Assembly: GCF_003473485.1 (NCBI RefSeq)
Contig: NC_053046.1
Span: 31,635,332 to 31,699,331, forward strand
DNA length: 64,000 nt
Direction of reading: 5' to 3'
Source of the DNA: Medicago truncatula
Taxonomy: Eukaryota > Streptophyta > Magnoliopsida > Fabales > Fabaceae
The notes under the pieces are model-generated. The model made no database searches, was not told the origin of the DNA, and saw nothing but the letters and a program-made list of their open reading frames with translations. Positions 11,877 to 23,826 of the stretch are shown one piece after another. The position numbers and the translations under genes were made by a program. Position 1 is the stretch's first letter. Every line of letters begins with the position of its first letter.

Positions 11877-12618
11877 TTGATAGGTACAAATCCTGTGCAA
11901 CAAATTCAGATATCAGATGGTCTCAATGTGCAACCAATTCAGATACTCACCTCTGATTTGGCTGAGCAACACAGAGAGGAACAACAGAGTGACAAATATC
12001 TTGATTTACGCATTGTTGGTCATTGGAGTGATGTTGTCACCAATCTAGACTACACTCAAGGTTCCTCGTCATTGTGTGGCACACTTTCCTCAAGAATTGA
12101 GGTTTTAAACCAAACGTCGCTCATGAATTGGAGATTTTGCGGCCACATTTCTTGAAGGGTAATGATGATAGGAACTTTGTGCCTCAACTTTACACTGATG
12201 AAGAAGAAAGAGAGGCCGCTATCAATTATCTGAGGAACCGCACTGCTGCTTCGGAAGAGCCCTACATTGAGGTGGCGTCTCGATCCACAAAGAAAAAGAA
12301 GCAGAAGGGTTTTCGGATTCACAATACTCGCTCCGCAAGTAGGTTACCAGATTGATTCATGAGCTTTCTATGAGTTACTTTCCTTGTTCTTGTTCTTGTT
12401 TGTTTTCTTTTCCCCTTTGTTTGTATGCTTTTATTTTCTTGTTCTTTTTAAGTTTGGCATTTGGCCCCTGTTTTTTGTTGCCTTTATCATTTGAGAAGGT
12501 TTTGGTTAGGTCCCCCTTCTCCTTTTGTCCTTGTTTCTTTTTATGTTTATATATCTAGGGTGTTGCAGTTGATTCTTCATCTGCGCCCCTTTTGTTTGTT
12601 TAAAAAAAAAAAAAAAAA
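11877..12618 (+). pseudogene. Retroposon-like coding remnant with poly-A tail
   Basis: Two overlapping frames (11877-12155 and 12128-12355) join through one frameshift near 12140 into a polar, charged protein ending KKKKQKGFRIHNTRSASRLPD then stop. Lys-rich stretches followed by an NTRSR-like motif are seen at the end of the first ORF of plant L1 LINEs, which is my tentative assignment. The stop is followed by ~240 bp of T-rich 3' sequence and a 17-A tail (12602-12618), as expected of a LINE 3' end. The endonuclease-RT ORF is absent. It could also be a retrotransposed host transcript. Confidence 0.4.
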
Positions 12619-14059
12619 TCTATTATGATTTGTTAAAAAAAAAGTTTGATATGTTTAAATACACATGTCTGGATTATAAATTAAAATAAAAAGATTATCA
12701 TTTTCTTTGTATGTTATACATAATATTAAATGAGCTTTGTAACAAAAAAGATGTATTAATTGCTTTAAAAAAAATGTATTAAAATGAGATAACAGAAAAA
12801 AGAAATGAAATGAAAGGTAGTATTATTAAAATCATTGCAAAATAAAACTTGTCAATCACCATATAATTATAAAAAGCACAAGGTATTTTTTCTTGGTCAC
12901 AAGACCAAATCAATAATGTTTGGATACGCGCACATAAAAAATTCTCTTTAAAATATTCAATCATCTTTTTTATCAATTTCCTCCTTCTTATTAAAAAATA
13001 CATAAGATTTGCATCAACAACGTTACTCATAGAATACATTTTTCCCTTTGCATCATACTCTTGATACACAAGATATATACATCAAATTCAGTTTACAATA
13101 GCAAGAATTGGCAAAATTCTCAAACATGTAGCGCTGCTAATGCTGGATTCGACCTGTAAATCAAAGTTTGGCAAAAATGTTAATCAAAGTTCAGCAAATA
13201 ATAGCAAGAATTATACACCCCTAACATGACAATTAAAAAAATGATTAATAAGAAGTCTACAAATTCATCCATTAGATCGATTAGAATTAAAACGAAATCA
13301 ATGTATATTATAATTTTTAAAAATGATTAGTAAGAAGTAAGAATGGAAGATTGTGTTGTACCAACAAAAAAAAGAAGGAGATATTATCACTTCACAAATA
13401 AATCAAAACAAAACTTCTACAAAAAAAAAATCAAAACAAAACAATAGGAACAATCAATCACCTTTGATTCTCTCACATGATTAATTTTAGAAATTAAACC
13501 TTTTATGAAATGAGAGCATGATAAACAATAAAAGAATAAGAAAACAAAACCGATTTAACAAACCAAGAAAATACTGGTTTACTAACGACACTCTCAAATA
13601 CTATTTGTGTTGAATTTTGAAAGTAGTGTTAGTGAAAAGCATGAGTCTCAAGACGATTATTTATAGCCAAAGAAATCAAATAATCACAACATAATTAACT
13701 TTGATTGGTAGAAAATTAAAATAAATGACAAATGATTGGTTGAAATAGCAAACAATGATGCTAATATAAAAAATGACCGAGCAAACTAATGGGTATGATT
13801 ATAGGCTTATTAACAATATTGATTATCATTTAAATCCTATAAAGAAAGGATAACTATTTATTGGAATTTACAAATTAGTTGGCCGGAATCAATGGAATTT
13901 GGAATAACTTTGTTTTGCTCGATCAATAGTTTATGGACCAATTTTAATGTACTGTTCATTATACAAAGAATGTTTATATATTTTTTAAAGAAAAACTATT
14001 ATTTTTTATTAATAAACCTAAAAAAACTATATTTTAGAAAGACACATGATTAAAATAAC
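12619..14059. other. AT-rich intergenic DNA
   Basis: No gene can be supported. The minus-strand frame at 12779-13069 has no recognisable motif and codon use like the surrounding non-coding DNA. Much of the rest is simple A/T-rich sequence. Confidence 0.45.
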
Positions 14060-14202
14060 TGAATGATTTCAGAAACATTTTCAATAGACAGTTTGTCCTT
14101 GTTCATATCCCTAACAAACCAAAGTTGAATGACTCGAACCATGATATTCCAATTTTCTTTCGAAGGGGAAATATCAGAAACATAATTGATTTTTTGAACC
14201 AT
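14060..14202 (-). pseudogene. RPA1-like OB-fold protein, truncated first exon
   Basis: From the ATG at 14202 the minus strand reads MVQKINYVSDISPSKENW, then NIMVRVIQLWFVRDMNKDKL. This is the N-terminus typical of plant replication protein A 70-kDa-like / DUF223 OB-fold proteins, which are common in Medicago and also captured by Helitrons. After the DKL motif the frame runs into SIENVSEIIQLF and stops where the family continues with a hydrophobic OB strand. No downstream exon is seen, so it is a truncated gene or captured fragment. Confidence 0.55.
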
Positions 14203-14744
14203 TTGAAGTGTAAAGAGAGATACGAAATCGAAAGAAAGAAAAATGGAGAATTGAAATTCTGATGTGAAGAAAGTGTTAGCCAAGATGTCTAATTTATAGT
14301 ATATTTTACAGGATAATTTCGTAAAATATTCACATTCAACTCGACAATTCATATTTAAATTTATATCTTAGTCATTAAGTAATACATTTTTTTTTTGTGA
14401 AGCAGCGTAATTAACTTTTTCAATCAGCCCATGACTTAAGGTTTATTTTAGCAAGTCCGTTAAATACAATTAACTGAAATCATATTTTTGATATTCTTTG
14501 TCAATCATCCATTTATGATATTCTTTGACTAATGAACTTAATGATACGTATTTAATTCCAATTAATTTTTTTGAGGTTAATTTTTAATTCCAATTAATCA
14601 GCTTCAATTCCCTTTTTTTTTTTTCTGTCCTAAAATAAAAATAGCACATTTCAATGAAATTTATTGAAAAGAAAGAACAGTTTAATAAAAACCTTATCAA
14701 TCAGCCCATGATTATTGTTTTTGATATTCTTTGCCAATCAACCA

Positions 14745-15541
14745 TCTATATAATATAAATTTAGGAAATAGAATATCATAAAAAAATAATAAGTTTGCAA
14801 TTAATGGAAATAGAATAAAGTAAATTTTAATGAGCAATAAACACCGAAAATTGAAATAGAGCAGGATGAAAGTTATTACTCAATTTGGTGTTTAGAGTAA
14901 TTAAAATGGGAAAATATCATAGCAATGGAAATAGCATTTAATGAGCAATTAAATTTTTATCACTAAAAAAAAAAAATGACATAGAGCAACACACTTAATA
15001 AGAAATTTAATTGAAACGCTATTTTGTTAAAAAAAAAAAAAATTTGTCTAATACCATTAATATCATTATTACGAAAATAAAAAGTAAGAAATGTCTAACA
15101 TTATTTGGTGTTTTTTTTTAATAAACACTATTATGCGTTATTATTAATAAAAAACAAATTTGAATAATTCAATCGATTGTTTTATTTTAATCTTTGAATT
15201 CAAATATTTTAATTCAAAACTATCTTTTTTGAAAGAATTTTAATTTAAACTATTTGATTATTAAAAAAAATTATTTGATTCAAATTTGTACTTTTTGAAT
15301 TCGAAATGTTTGATTTCTTCTAATATAAATTCAAGTAATAGAATTTGATATTGTAAAACTTCCTTTTATACATGAACATTAAATACAAATATGTAAGGAT
15401 GATTGTGGTGAGAGCATTTTGTGAGGATCAATATGGTGAGAGTATTTGTAAAAAAGAAAGGGACATGTGGCAACACCAAAACAATAGTAATTCATTTCCA
15501 TAAAAGTCTATGAAATATGTCCTAAATTTATATTATATAGA
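14745..15541. mobile_element. Segment bounded by inverted Helitron-type 5' ends
   Basis: A perfect 22-bp inverted repeat (TCTATATAATATAAATTTAG plus GA) starts at 14745 on the plus strand and at 15541 on the minus strand. Both copies are preceded by A and begin TC, as Helitron 5' termini do. The DNA just left of 14745 duplicates 14494-14516, and the similarity breaks exactly at 14744/14745, which marks a real insertion boundary. There is no target duplication and no coding sequence. It may be two truncated Helitrons head to head or a foldback derivative. Confidence 0.45.
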
Positions 15542-17667
15542 TTCATTTTTTAGACATAATTTAAAAGTACCTAAATTAGAGTTATTTTATTTGCCAATAT
15601 ACGACGACTGTGACCGGGTGAGTGCTCTCAAGTTGAGAACTGGTATATAATATTATCTTAATTTATTTCTCCTAAAAACATTTATTCATTTTATATATTT
15701 ATAATTTAATTGAGAATAATTATTATACTCCAAACAATCTTTATCTCTATTATAAAAATTTGGCTTCATGATTTTAAAATGTACGTGTGTCACTTCTCCA
15801 TTCTAATGAGCATCAATGTCTAATCCTTCTCATAAAAATTGTTTACACATATGATCCATTTCACAAGACAATGTCAATGTAATTTAGCATTAATCATAGG
15901 GAATAAAAAGAAATAAAATCTCCACAATTTTTATTTTGAATTGAAACAATATCTACCATACTAATTGATTACCTTAAATTATATCTTTTCAAAAAAATAA
16001 AAAATGATCTTAACTCTATTATGTTACAGAGACAAAAAATTAACATGGTAAAAAAAAAAACAAAAAAAATTCAATTGCCACAAAAATGATATGAACGAAA
16101 AAATTGGTTTAATGGTATGTCAAAAATAATAATTCTTAACGGTATCAAAAAACAAATAAGCCAATTAAATATAATATAAAGACTAATATTATATATTTGT
16201 ATTATACAATTCATTTTCTAATGGAGGAAACATAAGTATTTGATTGATTGCATTTTTAAAAAAAAATACGTCTCAATATTTAATAGAAATTAATGTCTCA
16301 ATTTAAATACATATTATATCAGTTTCTAATTTAACCCTTAAAAAAATCAGTTTCTAATTTAAATGCATATATTATCTCAATCAATTATGTTTAATGGTAT
16401 GAAACAAATAAGTATAAATTTTTAAATGTTTTTAAAAATAAGTAAGCCTATTAATTCTGTTTAATAGTATACGTTTGCAAAACAAAAAAAATCAACTGTA
16501 TATCTACTTATATAGTATATGTTTGTAAATGTTTTTTTCCAACGGTTTTGTATATGTATTTTACCAAAGGTATATTTCTACAAATAAGTAAACCAATCAA
16601 ATTTTATAACGTCGTCACATTTTAACACTTCAACCAATAACAATGTAGCATGTGGCATCTTTTATCTAATAATCCAATCAGAATACGTTGTTTTGTTTAT
16701 TTGCATCATATTTTTTATTTAATCAAATTGCACTTTACTTATACCATTTATCTACATATGCTTTATGTTTCTTCAATCATTCCATCTTCCTATTTCTCTT
16801 CCATATAGCGTTGTCAAACTCTTAAAAAAATTATCGTGGTACCAAAATATAATTACATCTATCATATCAACCCGATCAAAGTTGGTTCCACCCTATTTTT
16901 CATCATGGTGCCTATAAATATTGCTACAACTGACTTCTTTAAATCTCGCATATTTTTCTTTGGTTCTTAATTCTTCTGAGTTTGCATTATATTAAAAACC
17001 ATCATTTTATGTTCAAACATCTTTCTCCCTTCAAAAAAAAAAATGTTCAAACATCTTTCTATCTCTCTATATGTTTCAGACTATGTCTCTTTTTTGTTCA
17101 ATTTTCTTCTTTTTTTAGAAAGGAGTGAAATATGTTGATTGTTCTTCGACCAATTATTTTTTGGGTTTGTCTAAATTTTATTGATTTGTTCTATTTTTTT
17201 CCAGTTATTTAAATTCATTCAAAAAATAGAAGCACGAGACTACAATACAAGGATTGAAGTTCAACACTATAAAGAATATTCTTTTTAGGGGCACCGCAAA
17301 TATTTTAGAGTTGTATATTTTACAGAACTAATAAGTTGTATAACATCTCATAAATATTTGTATATGTATACATACAAAGTTGTATATCTTAATGAATGCA
17401 TACGTTGTAGAGTTGTATATTTCCAATCGGACAACAAAATATTGAATGCTTTTGCTATTAATTTTTTTTGGGTGTTCAAAGAACTCTGATCTACAAATTT
17501 AAGGAGTTAAGGAAGGAAAAAGTCTATTCTGAGTAACTTTGGTGTTGCTACAAATCTTGGATCTTATTGGACAAAAAAAACAAGACAAATTTTGATTATT
17601 AAATGTTTGCTTAAACGGAACATAGCAATAGCCAAATAAAGCCAGAAGGATGCACAACATGCTAAAA
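15542..17667. other. AT-rich intergenic DNA
   Basis: No coding sequence is supported. CCTATAAATA at about 16911 resembles a TATA box with T/C-rich sequence downstream, but no ORF follows, so I do not call a promoter. Confidence 0.4.
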
Positions 17668-20330
17668 ACTATGGGATTGTGTGGTGGTTTCATTCAAGGA
17701 GCTTTTTTCCCGTTTCTTTCATGAGAAAGTAAGGATTAAACGAATGACATCAAAAAATGAAGAAAACAATTCGTCGTAATGACAAGACTTCTCATGAGCC
17801 TAAATTGAGTTGGATAATCATATTATACTAAGAGAAATTGCACAAGTGAGATTAACATCACACCTTCATCCAAATTCTAAAGGCATTAGATACAAGGGCA
17901 ATCTCACTATATGTTTTCCACTTTCTAATATTGCATGCAATCTGGAACTTTAACTAATATAACACATATTAACATCTCTTCCTTTACGTGTTAGACTCTT
18001 CGCATCGGTGATTTTGTAATATAGCCAAATAAAATCAGATGAAGTCATTTGATGGTAAAAAAAAAAGGTGGGTTGATGGTGATTTAATACATGGGGATTT
18101 ACGTTCTTTTATTTCATGAGAAGTTAGAAAATAAATTAGAAAAGGAAAGAAGATAAAAAAAATAATTTGAACATGAGAGAAATAATAAGAGAAAAATATG
18201 TAATGTGGGTTTTATCGGTGATAGTATATAATAGTTTGAGTTACCGGTAATTATATGGTTTTGTTGAAGAAGTTGAATATTTTTGGGTTAGTATTACCAA
18301 AGAGTATGACTTTATTAAAAAAACATCACATCATTTTAAAATGTCTAATAAACATATATTTTATAAACTCATCATAACTCATCTGGATTTTCCATTGTCA
18401 CATCCCCCAAAGACTAGAAGTGAAGGAATTTATAATAATGGAGGTTGACTACAAAAATACAATGAAAGCTAATGACATCCGACAACAAAGTTTTACAGAA
18501 AAAAGGTTAATTAAAAAAATATTGCATATAAATAAGATTTTTTTTTGGTTTTAGTCCATAGAAATAAGTCACATTTTTAATCGTTGTAACATTTTCCTTT
18601 GAACATTTTATAGCCCAAATTGTTGACGGAAAATTTTACAGTGACTAAAAATAATGCTGACAGAATAATTTTACAAGGGCCAAGATGTGCGATTTATTTT
18701 TGTAGAAATTAAAAATGAAATTCTTCAATTTTTTTTTTTGGTACAAAGAAATTCTTGATATTTATAGAGACCTTTTAGCTAATTAACTCTTCAAAAAATA
18801 GCAAATAACATCGAAAAACCGACAAAATAGTTCATCATAATGTTGAGTCTACAAAGGAAGCCTAGAATTGGTCGAAATATCACATTATGATAATAGCAAT
18901 CACACAAGTGAGACTAACACCACATCTACGCTTAAAATGTATAATAGAGTAGTGCTAGCACACTCTCTTTTGAACACTCTCTCTAATACTCACTTTCTTA
19001 TTGGTTTAAATCATTGCGGATCTACACTTTGGAGATAGAACTCGCATAAAGTGGTGAGACATACATTGATTTCATCCAATAAAATAGTGAGTGCTAAAGA
19101 GAGTGTGCAAAAGTGAATGTTGCTAGCATTCAACATTTAATTTGTCAACTCAGTATTACGCGTCTACAATTTTATAATCTATAAAATACTAAAGATTGAC
19201 TAAAAAAATAAGTAAAATTTTTAAACAACGGGCATCTAAAATAAATAAAATAGTTTATCATAATGTTGTGACTTTCAGGGGAACATAAACTGAGTTGAAC
19301 AATCACATTACATCAATAGAAACCATAAAGTGAGACGAACACCACATGTTCAGTTAAAACCTTAAAGCATTATGTATGAGTCATCTCACTTATATTATTC
19401 TTACCACATACTCACTCATATATGACAAATTAACTTCTCTCTTAAATGTGAGACTCTTTACATCTGCAATCTGGTAACATAACCAAATAAAGTTATACTT
19501 AGTCACAACATTGTAAAAAAAAAAAAAAAAGACTTGCGGTGATTTTATGAAGAGATGTTTCTATTCCTCTCATTCATGTGAACAAAGAAACTAAACCAGA
19601 AAAAGAAATAAGATGAAAAAGAAATTTTAACTTGAGAGAAATGGTTATGAAAAAAAAAAAAAAAAAGGAGTGTGTGCTTTGACCGTGAGAGTATATGGAA
19701 TATTGTTTGTTGCTGGTAATTTTATGGGTTTCTTGAAGAATTTAGAGTAATTAATATACCAAAAATTAGACTCAAATTTAAAATTTTAAATAAGCGTGTA
19801 TATTGTCAACTTAGCAAAACGGCATATGCATTTTTCCATTGTGAAGTTCTACCAAAGACAAAAAATGAAGGAATTTGAAATAAGTGAGGTTGAATAAAAA
19901 AATAGCATGAAAATGAACGATCTCCAATAACTAAAATTTAACATACAAAAATTAAATAAATGAGACCCACCAGCTAACAAATAATTCATCATAACTTTGG
20001 GACTTCCAAGGGATCCTATCTTGAGTTTTATCACCACATTAGACCAAGAAAAAATACACAAGTGAAATTGATATCCTTCCATCTCACTTATATGTTGTTC
20101 AAAATTTATCATTTCATCCAATATAAATTTTTAACTCATACTTGACACATTAACACCTCTTATTCAAATTTGCAACTCTCCTGTTCATAATTACGTGATA
20201 TAGTCAAATAAGATCAAAGGAAGATACAATATGTTTAAAAAAGTTTGTTGGCGATGGTTTCATTACAAGTGGTTTATGTTCCTTTCGTACATGGGAAGGG
20301 GGGAAAAAATAGAAGGAAATCAATTGAATG
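17668..20330. repeat. Four diverged direct copies of an unknown repeat
   Basis: A recurring block begins TTCATCATAATGTTG...ACTTC..GGG..CCTA..TTGAGTTG, then an 'ATCACATTA..ACACAAGTGAGA' motif, a 'CATCTCACTTATAT' motif and 'GTGAGACTCTT..CATC'. Recognisable copies start near 17765, 18825, 19245 and 19980, all in the same orientation. A linked second block (GGTGATTTCAT..ATGTTCCTTTC.TTCATG..AAG) recurs at about 17680, 18070, 19540 and 20250, and a third (CCATTGT..AGACTAGAAGTGAAGGAATTT) at 18395 and 19837. No ORF is conserved. Tandem LTRs of a decayed retrotransposon or an old satellite-like array are both possible. Confidence 0.6.
18952..19129. mobile_element. MITE inside the diverged repeat array
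   Basis: About 60 bp at the left (GTGCTAGCACACTCTCTTTT and on) is inversely repeated at the right (ACTATTTTATTGGATGAAATC on the complement, ending TGCTAGCA). The ~178-bp element interrupts the second copy of the tandem block, so it is younger than the array. Confidence 0.65.
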
Positions 20331-20730
20331 TATTTCATGACCGTCTTTTCACTAGTTTATATAAGAAATGTACTAATAGATTCGACGATAATTTGATGAG
20401 TTAAAAACACATGACTTATCATATCTGTTTAATTCACGTGACAATACATTATTAAATGTATTTGTAAAACTTTTGTACATTGATGTATATAAGTTAAGGA
20501 AAATGTTGGTGAGTACCTAAAAGCATTCTTTAAGAGTTTAAAATAGTAAGTTTATATGAAAAATTTGAGTAATGCATTGAAAATTTAAATGTTTAACCTT
20601 TTAAATATATGCATTGAATTCTTCAAAAATATATATATGCATTGAATTAATTTCTTTATTTAAAATTCTTAAAGAGTGTCCTAAGGACACTCGTTAGCAA
20701 GACCGTGAATTAAACTCTCTATTAGTTGTT

Positions 20731-20869
20731 CCATAAGTGTAGCTCAGTTGGTAGCTATCAGAGATAATTTATGCAGGGGCCGGGGTTCGAACCCCGAATT
20801 CGCCACTTCTCCACACATAATATGTGTGAATCTAGCCACTAAACTACTTGATCAAAAAAAAAAAAAAAA
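20731..20869 (+). mobile_element. tRNA-derived SINE
   Basis: A pol III A box (GTAGCTCAGTTGGTAG, 20739-20754) and a consensus B box (GGTTCGAACCC, 20784-20794) are followed by an unrelated 3' part and a 16-A tail (20854-20869). The imperfect direct repeats AAACTCTCTATTAGTTGTT on the left and AAACTCTATTTGTT on the right look like target-site duplications. There is no cloverleaf, so it is not a tRNA gene. Confidence 0.75.
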
Positions 20870-21404
20870 CTCTATTTGTTTCACATTAGTCATTTAAGTT
20901 ATACAATGAAAAATAACTTGGTTGAAGAAAGAGAGATGATGAGTTTTTTTTATTATTATAAGTTTTTATATATTTTATCGATTTAGATCTGTCACGTCAG
21001 ATGTTACAAACCTTAAATTTAGAGGACCACAAACGTAGTTTAGTCTTTATTAATAAATAACTTACTGAATTAGTTTTCGTTATTGCTTCCTCAATATTCT
21101 TTGAATTCATACTTCATAGGTTGACAGTGGCGGAGCCACGTTCACCTCAGGGGATGCACATGCACCTCCTCACTATTATAATTTTGCACCTACTATGCTA
21201 TTATATTTTTATGTTGAATCCCCTCAATTTTCTATTTTGCACCTCCTTTGCATCTGACTTTAAAATATGTTCGTAGATTTAGGCACACATCTTTTTTCTA
21301 TTGGATTTATTTATGTGCTGGCCTGCTGGAACCCGCCATTAGTTATTACCGATGCAATTCAGCTTTTCTTGTCGACTATATTTACCTTCTTCTTATTATT
21401 ATAT

Positions 21405-21583
21405 GGGTTTTTCCATCATGTAATTTGCACATGTTAAGAAGTTTAAAGTAGTAACTTTAACTTGGAACTTGTGTTTTTTATATTAAATATGTAGCTTTTA
21501 ATCAATAATTGTTGGTTTTTAATGAAAAATGACTACTTTTAGTTATCTTAACATGTGCAATATTGCACATGTTAGACAAACCC
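21405..21583. mobile_element. Small Mutator-like MITE with terminal palindrome
   Basis: The 179-bp element runs GGGTTTTTCC to ACAAACCC. Its right subterminal region is a palindrome, ACATGTGCAATATTGCACATGT (22 bp); the left end carries a decayed version (CATGTAATTTGCACATG). Flanks TTATTATAT and TTATTATTA resemble an imperfect 9-bp duplication. It is clearly related in its ends to the larger element at 28881-29713. Confidence 0.6.
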
Positions 21584-22184
21584 TTATTATTATATTATAA
21601 TAATTATTTACTGAAATACCAAGATTGAATCTCCTGCTATTGAATTTAACAAGATATACCACCAAGCCCATACGAATCAGATTGGTTGATGCGCGCAAGT
21701 GTTATTTATAACTCATATTTCATAAAAAACTTTTATTACCTTGTTAAAAAACTTTTTCTTTTCTAAATTATTCATGATATTACTTTTCTATATTATTGGT
21801 GATTGATGATATTACTTTTCTAAATGTTAAATGGTAAATATTAGAATTTACGGTTAGTGTAAGAAATTTAAAAAATTTATATGTTAATATAACAACTTTT
21901 GAAGTTAGCCATGATCATTTTTATGTTATGAAGATTGTAAAGACTATGTTGTGTAATCAAATGGAAGCAATGGGATGTATTACACCACAAAAAAAAAAAA
22001 AATAAGGAGGTAATGGATGACCGATTATTATCTCATGACTTATATTGAGAGATGAGTTTGATAACATGAATAATAGGTTGATAAACCGCATTTGGGACCA
22101 AAAAAAAAATCGATAAACCACATAATGAAAAATTGTATAATGTTTTTAATTTTGATTACAATTTTTTTATGAAGGATTACAATT

Positions 22185-22265
22185 TTTAATCAGTTGGTAG
22201 AGACAATGCATAATATACGCAAGGTCCGGGGTTCGAACTTCAACCACCAAAAAAAAAAAAAAAAA
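22185..22265 (+). mobile_element. tRNA-derived SINE, 5'-truncated
   Basis: The A-box remnant (AATCAGTTGGTAG, 22188-22200) and B box (GGGGTTCGAAC, 22227-22237) are followed by a poly-A tail at 22249-22265. It is shorter than the copy at 20731 and lies near the right end of the DNA element that contains it. Confidence 0.6.
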
Positions 22266-22891
22266 CATCTAAATTCGTGGCTTGAACCCCCTGGTCCAGG
22301 GTCCTGGCAACGCCAGTGGGTTCACCATAAGCCAGCTGCTTAAACTTTCAGAGCCTATTGTACAGTACAGTTTATAATCTTCTTCTCTTTTCATCTGTTG
22401 CGTTTTTTAAATATGACAGAGGCCTTACTTGGTGTTGCATTTGAGAATTTATTGTCTCTTGTTCAAAGTGAATGTTCAACCATTTCCTGAATCAAGTTTA
22501 ATGCTCAAAAGCTATCAACCACCTTAGATCTTATCAAGGTTGTTCTTGAAGATGTTGAGCATAAGCAAGTCTCAGACCGCTCTATTAAGATATGGCTTCA
22601 ACAAATCAAAGATGATATATATGTGCTTGATGATATCCTTGATGAGTGCTTGATCGAGTCTGGTCGAATTAGAGGCTCATCCTCTTTCAAACCAAAGAAC
22701 ATTGTATTTCGCCATGAGATCAATAGGTTGAAAGAAATTACCAGAAGATTAGATAAGATTGCTGAAAATAAGAACAAATTTCATCTAAGAGAGGGTAGAT
22801 GACTTAGGGAAAGGCCACATGAAGTAGCTGAATGACGCCAAACCAGCTTTGTTATTGCTGAACCAAAATTGTATCGGTGAGAAGATGACAA

Positions 22892-23257
22892 TGTTAGCGG
22901 CCAACTCTCGGGAGGGATTTAGTCCCACATCGGATAGATAGGATTCTTGAGAAGAGTTTATAAAGAGGAGGAACTCCTCACCGTACAAGTCGGTTTTGTA
23001 TGGATCAGTTAGGCCTCGATATTCGTGACATGGTATCAAAGCCTATCGGGTCCATCGTTGGGCTTGCATCGTCCACGCTTCAGGCCCGTTGGGACCGCGA
23101 TGAAGTGTGAGGGGGTGTGTTAGAGGCCAACACTTGAGGCGATTTAGTCCCACATTGAATAGATATGATTCTTGAGAAGAGTATATAAAGAGGAGGCACT
23201 CCTCACCGTACAAGCCGGTTTTGCAAGGATATGAGTTAGGCCTCGATATTCGTTACA
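22892..23257 (+). mobile_element. TRIM retrotransposon with both LTRs and TSD
   Basis: Two ~140-bp LTRs (22892-23030 and 23118-23257) begin TGTTAG and end GTGACA / GTTACA. The first is followed immediately by a primer-binding site TGGTATCAAAGCC (23031 on), complementary to initiator tRNA-Met; the second is preceded by a purine tract (GTGTGAGGGGG, to 23115). The internal region is only 87 bp with no coding capacity, which defines a terminal-repeat retrotransposon in miniature. The 5-bp duplication GACAA flanks it (22887-22891 and 23258-23262) inside the NLR coding sequence. Confidence 0.93.
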
Positions 23258-23717
23258 GACAAAGATAAGATTGTCAAGTTTCTTCTCACCCAAGCGAGGG
23301 ACACTGACTTCCTTTCCATCTATCCCATAGTTGGTTTAGGAGGTATTGGAAAAACAACTATTGTTCGATTGATCCACGATGATATTAGGGTGAGTGGAAA
23401 TTTTAATATAATAATTTGGGTTTGTGTATATGAGACTTTCTCTCTCAATAGGATTGTGTGTTCTATTATAGAACCTATCATAAGAGAGAAGTGGGATGGC
23501 TTCAATTTAGATGTAAGGTAAAATATATTTGTTGATTTTGGACGAGTGTGGAACAAAAATCAAAAACTAGAATTCGGATTATGCCAAGAGAAATGGAATA
23601 TGTTGAAATATGTGTTGTCGTGTGTATCCAAAGGTAGTTTCATTTTTGCGTCCACTCCTGATGAGGTTGTTGCGACAATCATGGGAACTTGTAAAACTCA
23701 TCCTTGTTCAAACAATA

Positions 23718-23826
23718 TGTTGGGAAAAATCCAAGTCCCACATCGGATAGATAAGACTCTGAATTAGAGTTTATATAGAGGAGGCAATCCTCACCTTACA
23801 AACCGGTTTTGTAAGGATGAGTTAGG
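23718..23826 (+). mobile_element. Solo-LTR-like fragment related to the TRIM
   Basis: TGTTGGGAAAAATCC... with CCCACATCGGATAGATAAGA, GAGTTTATATAGAGGAGG and CCTTACAAACCGG parallels the LTRs of the TRIM at 22892. Only one LTR is present and the 3' terminus beyond GAGTTAGG is lost. It replaces roughly 150 bp or more of NLR coding sequence between the resistance-loop and the GLPL region, so its arrival or excision was accompanied by a deletion. Confidence 0.7.

Larger units (their letters stand above)
21125..22318. mobile_element. Non-autonomous DNA element with CAGTGGCGGAGCC end
   Basis: The left terminus CAGTGGCGGAGCCACGTTCA and the inverse complement of the right terminus (CACTGGCGTTGCCAGG at 22318) form imperfect inverted repeats, both followed within ~20 bp by an AGGGG block. 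Such CAGTGGCGGAGCC ends are typical of plant hAT- or CACTA-type derivatives. Flanks share GGTTGA / GGTTCA, only a weak target duplication. A MITE and a SINE are nested inside and no transposase frame remains. Confidence 0.5.

Noticed and set aside
16905-16990. TATA-like promoter at CCTATAAATA
   Set aside because: No ORF or known transcript feature follows; in DNA this AT-rich such a match is expected by chance.
20739-20800. Possible tRNA gene
   Set aside because: A and B boxes are good but there is no acceptor stem or anticodon arm, and a poly-A tail with flanking repeats shows it is a SINE.
22227-22240. Second tRNA-like B box
   Set aside because: Same reasoning: only promoter boxes remain before a poly-A tail.
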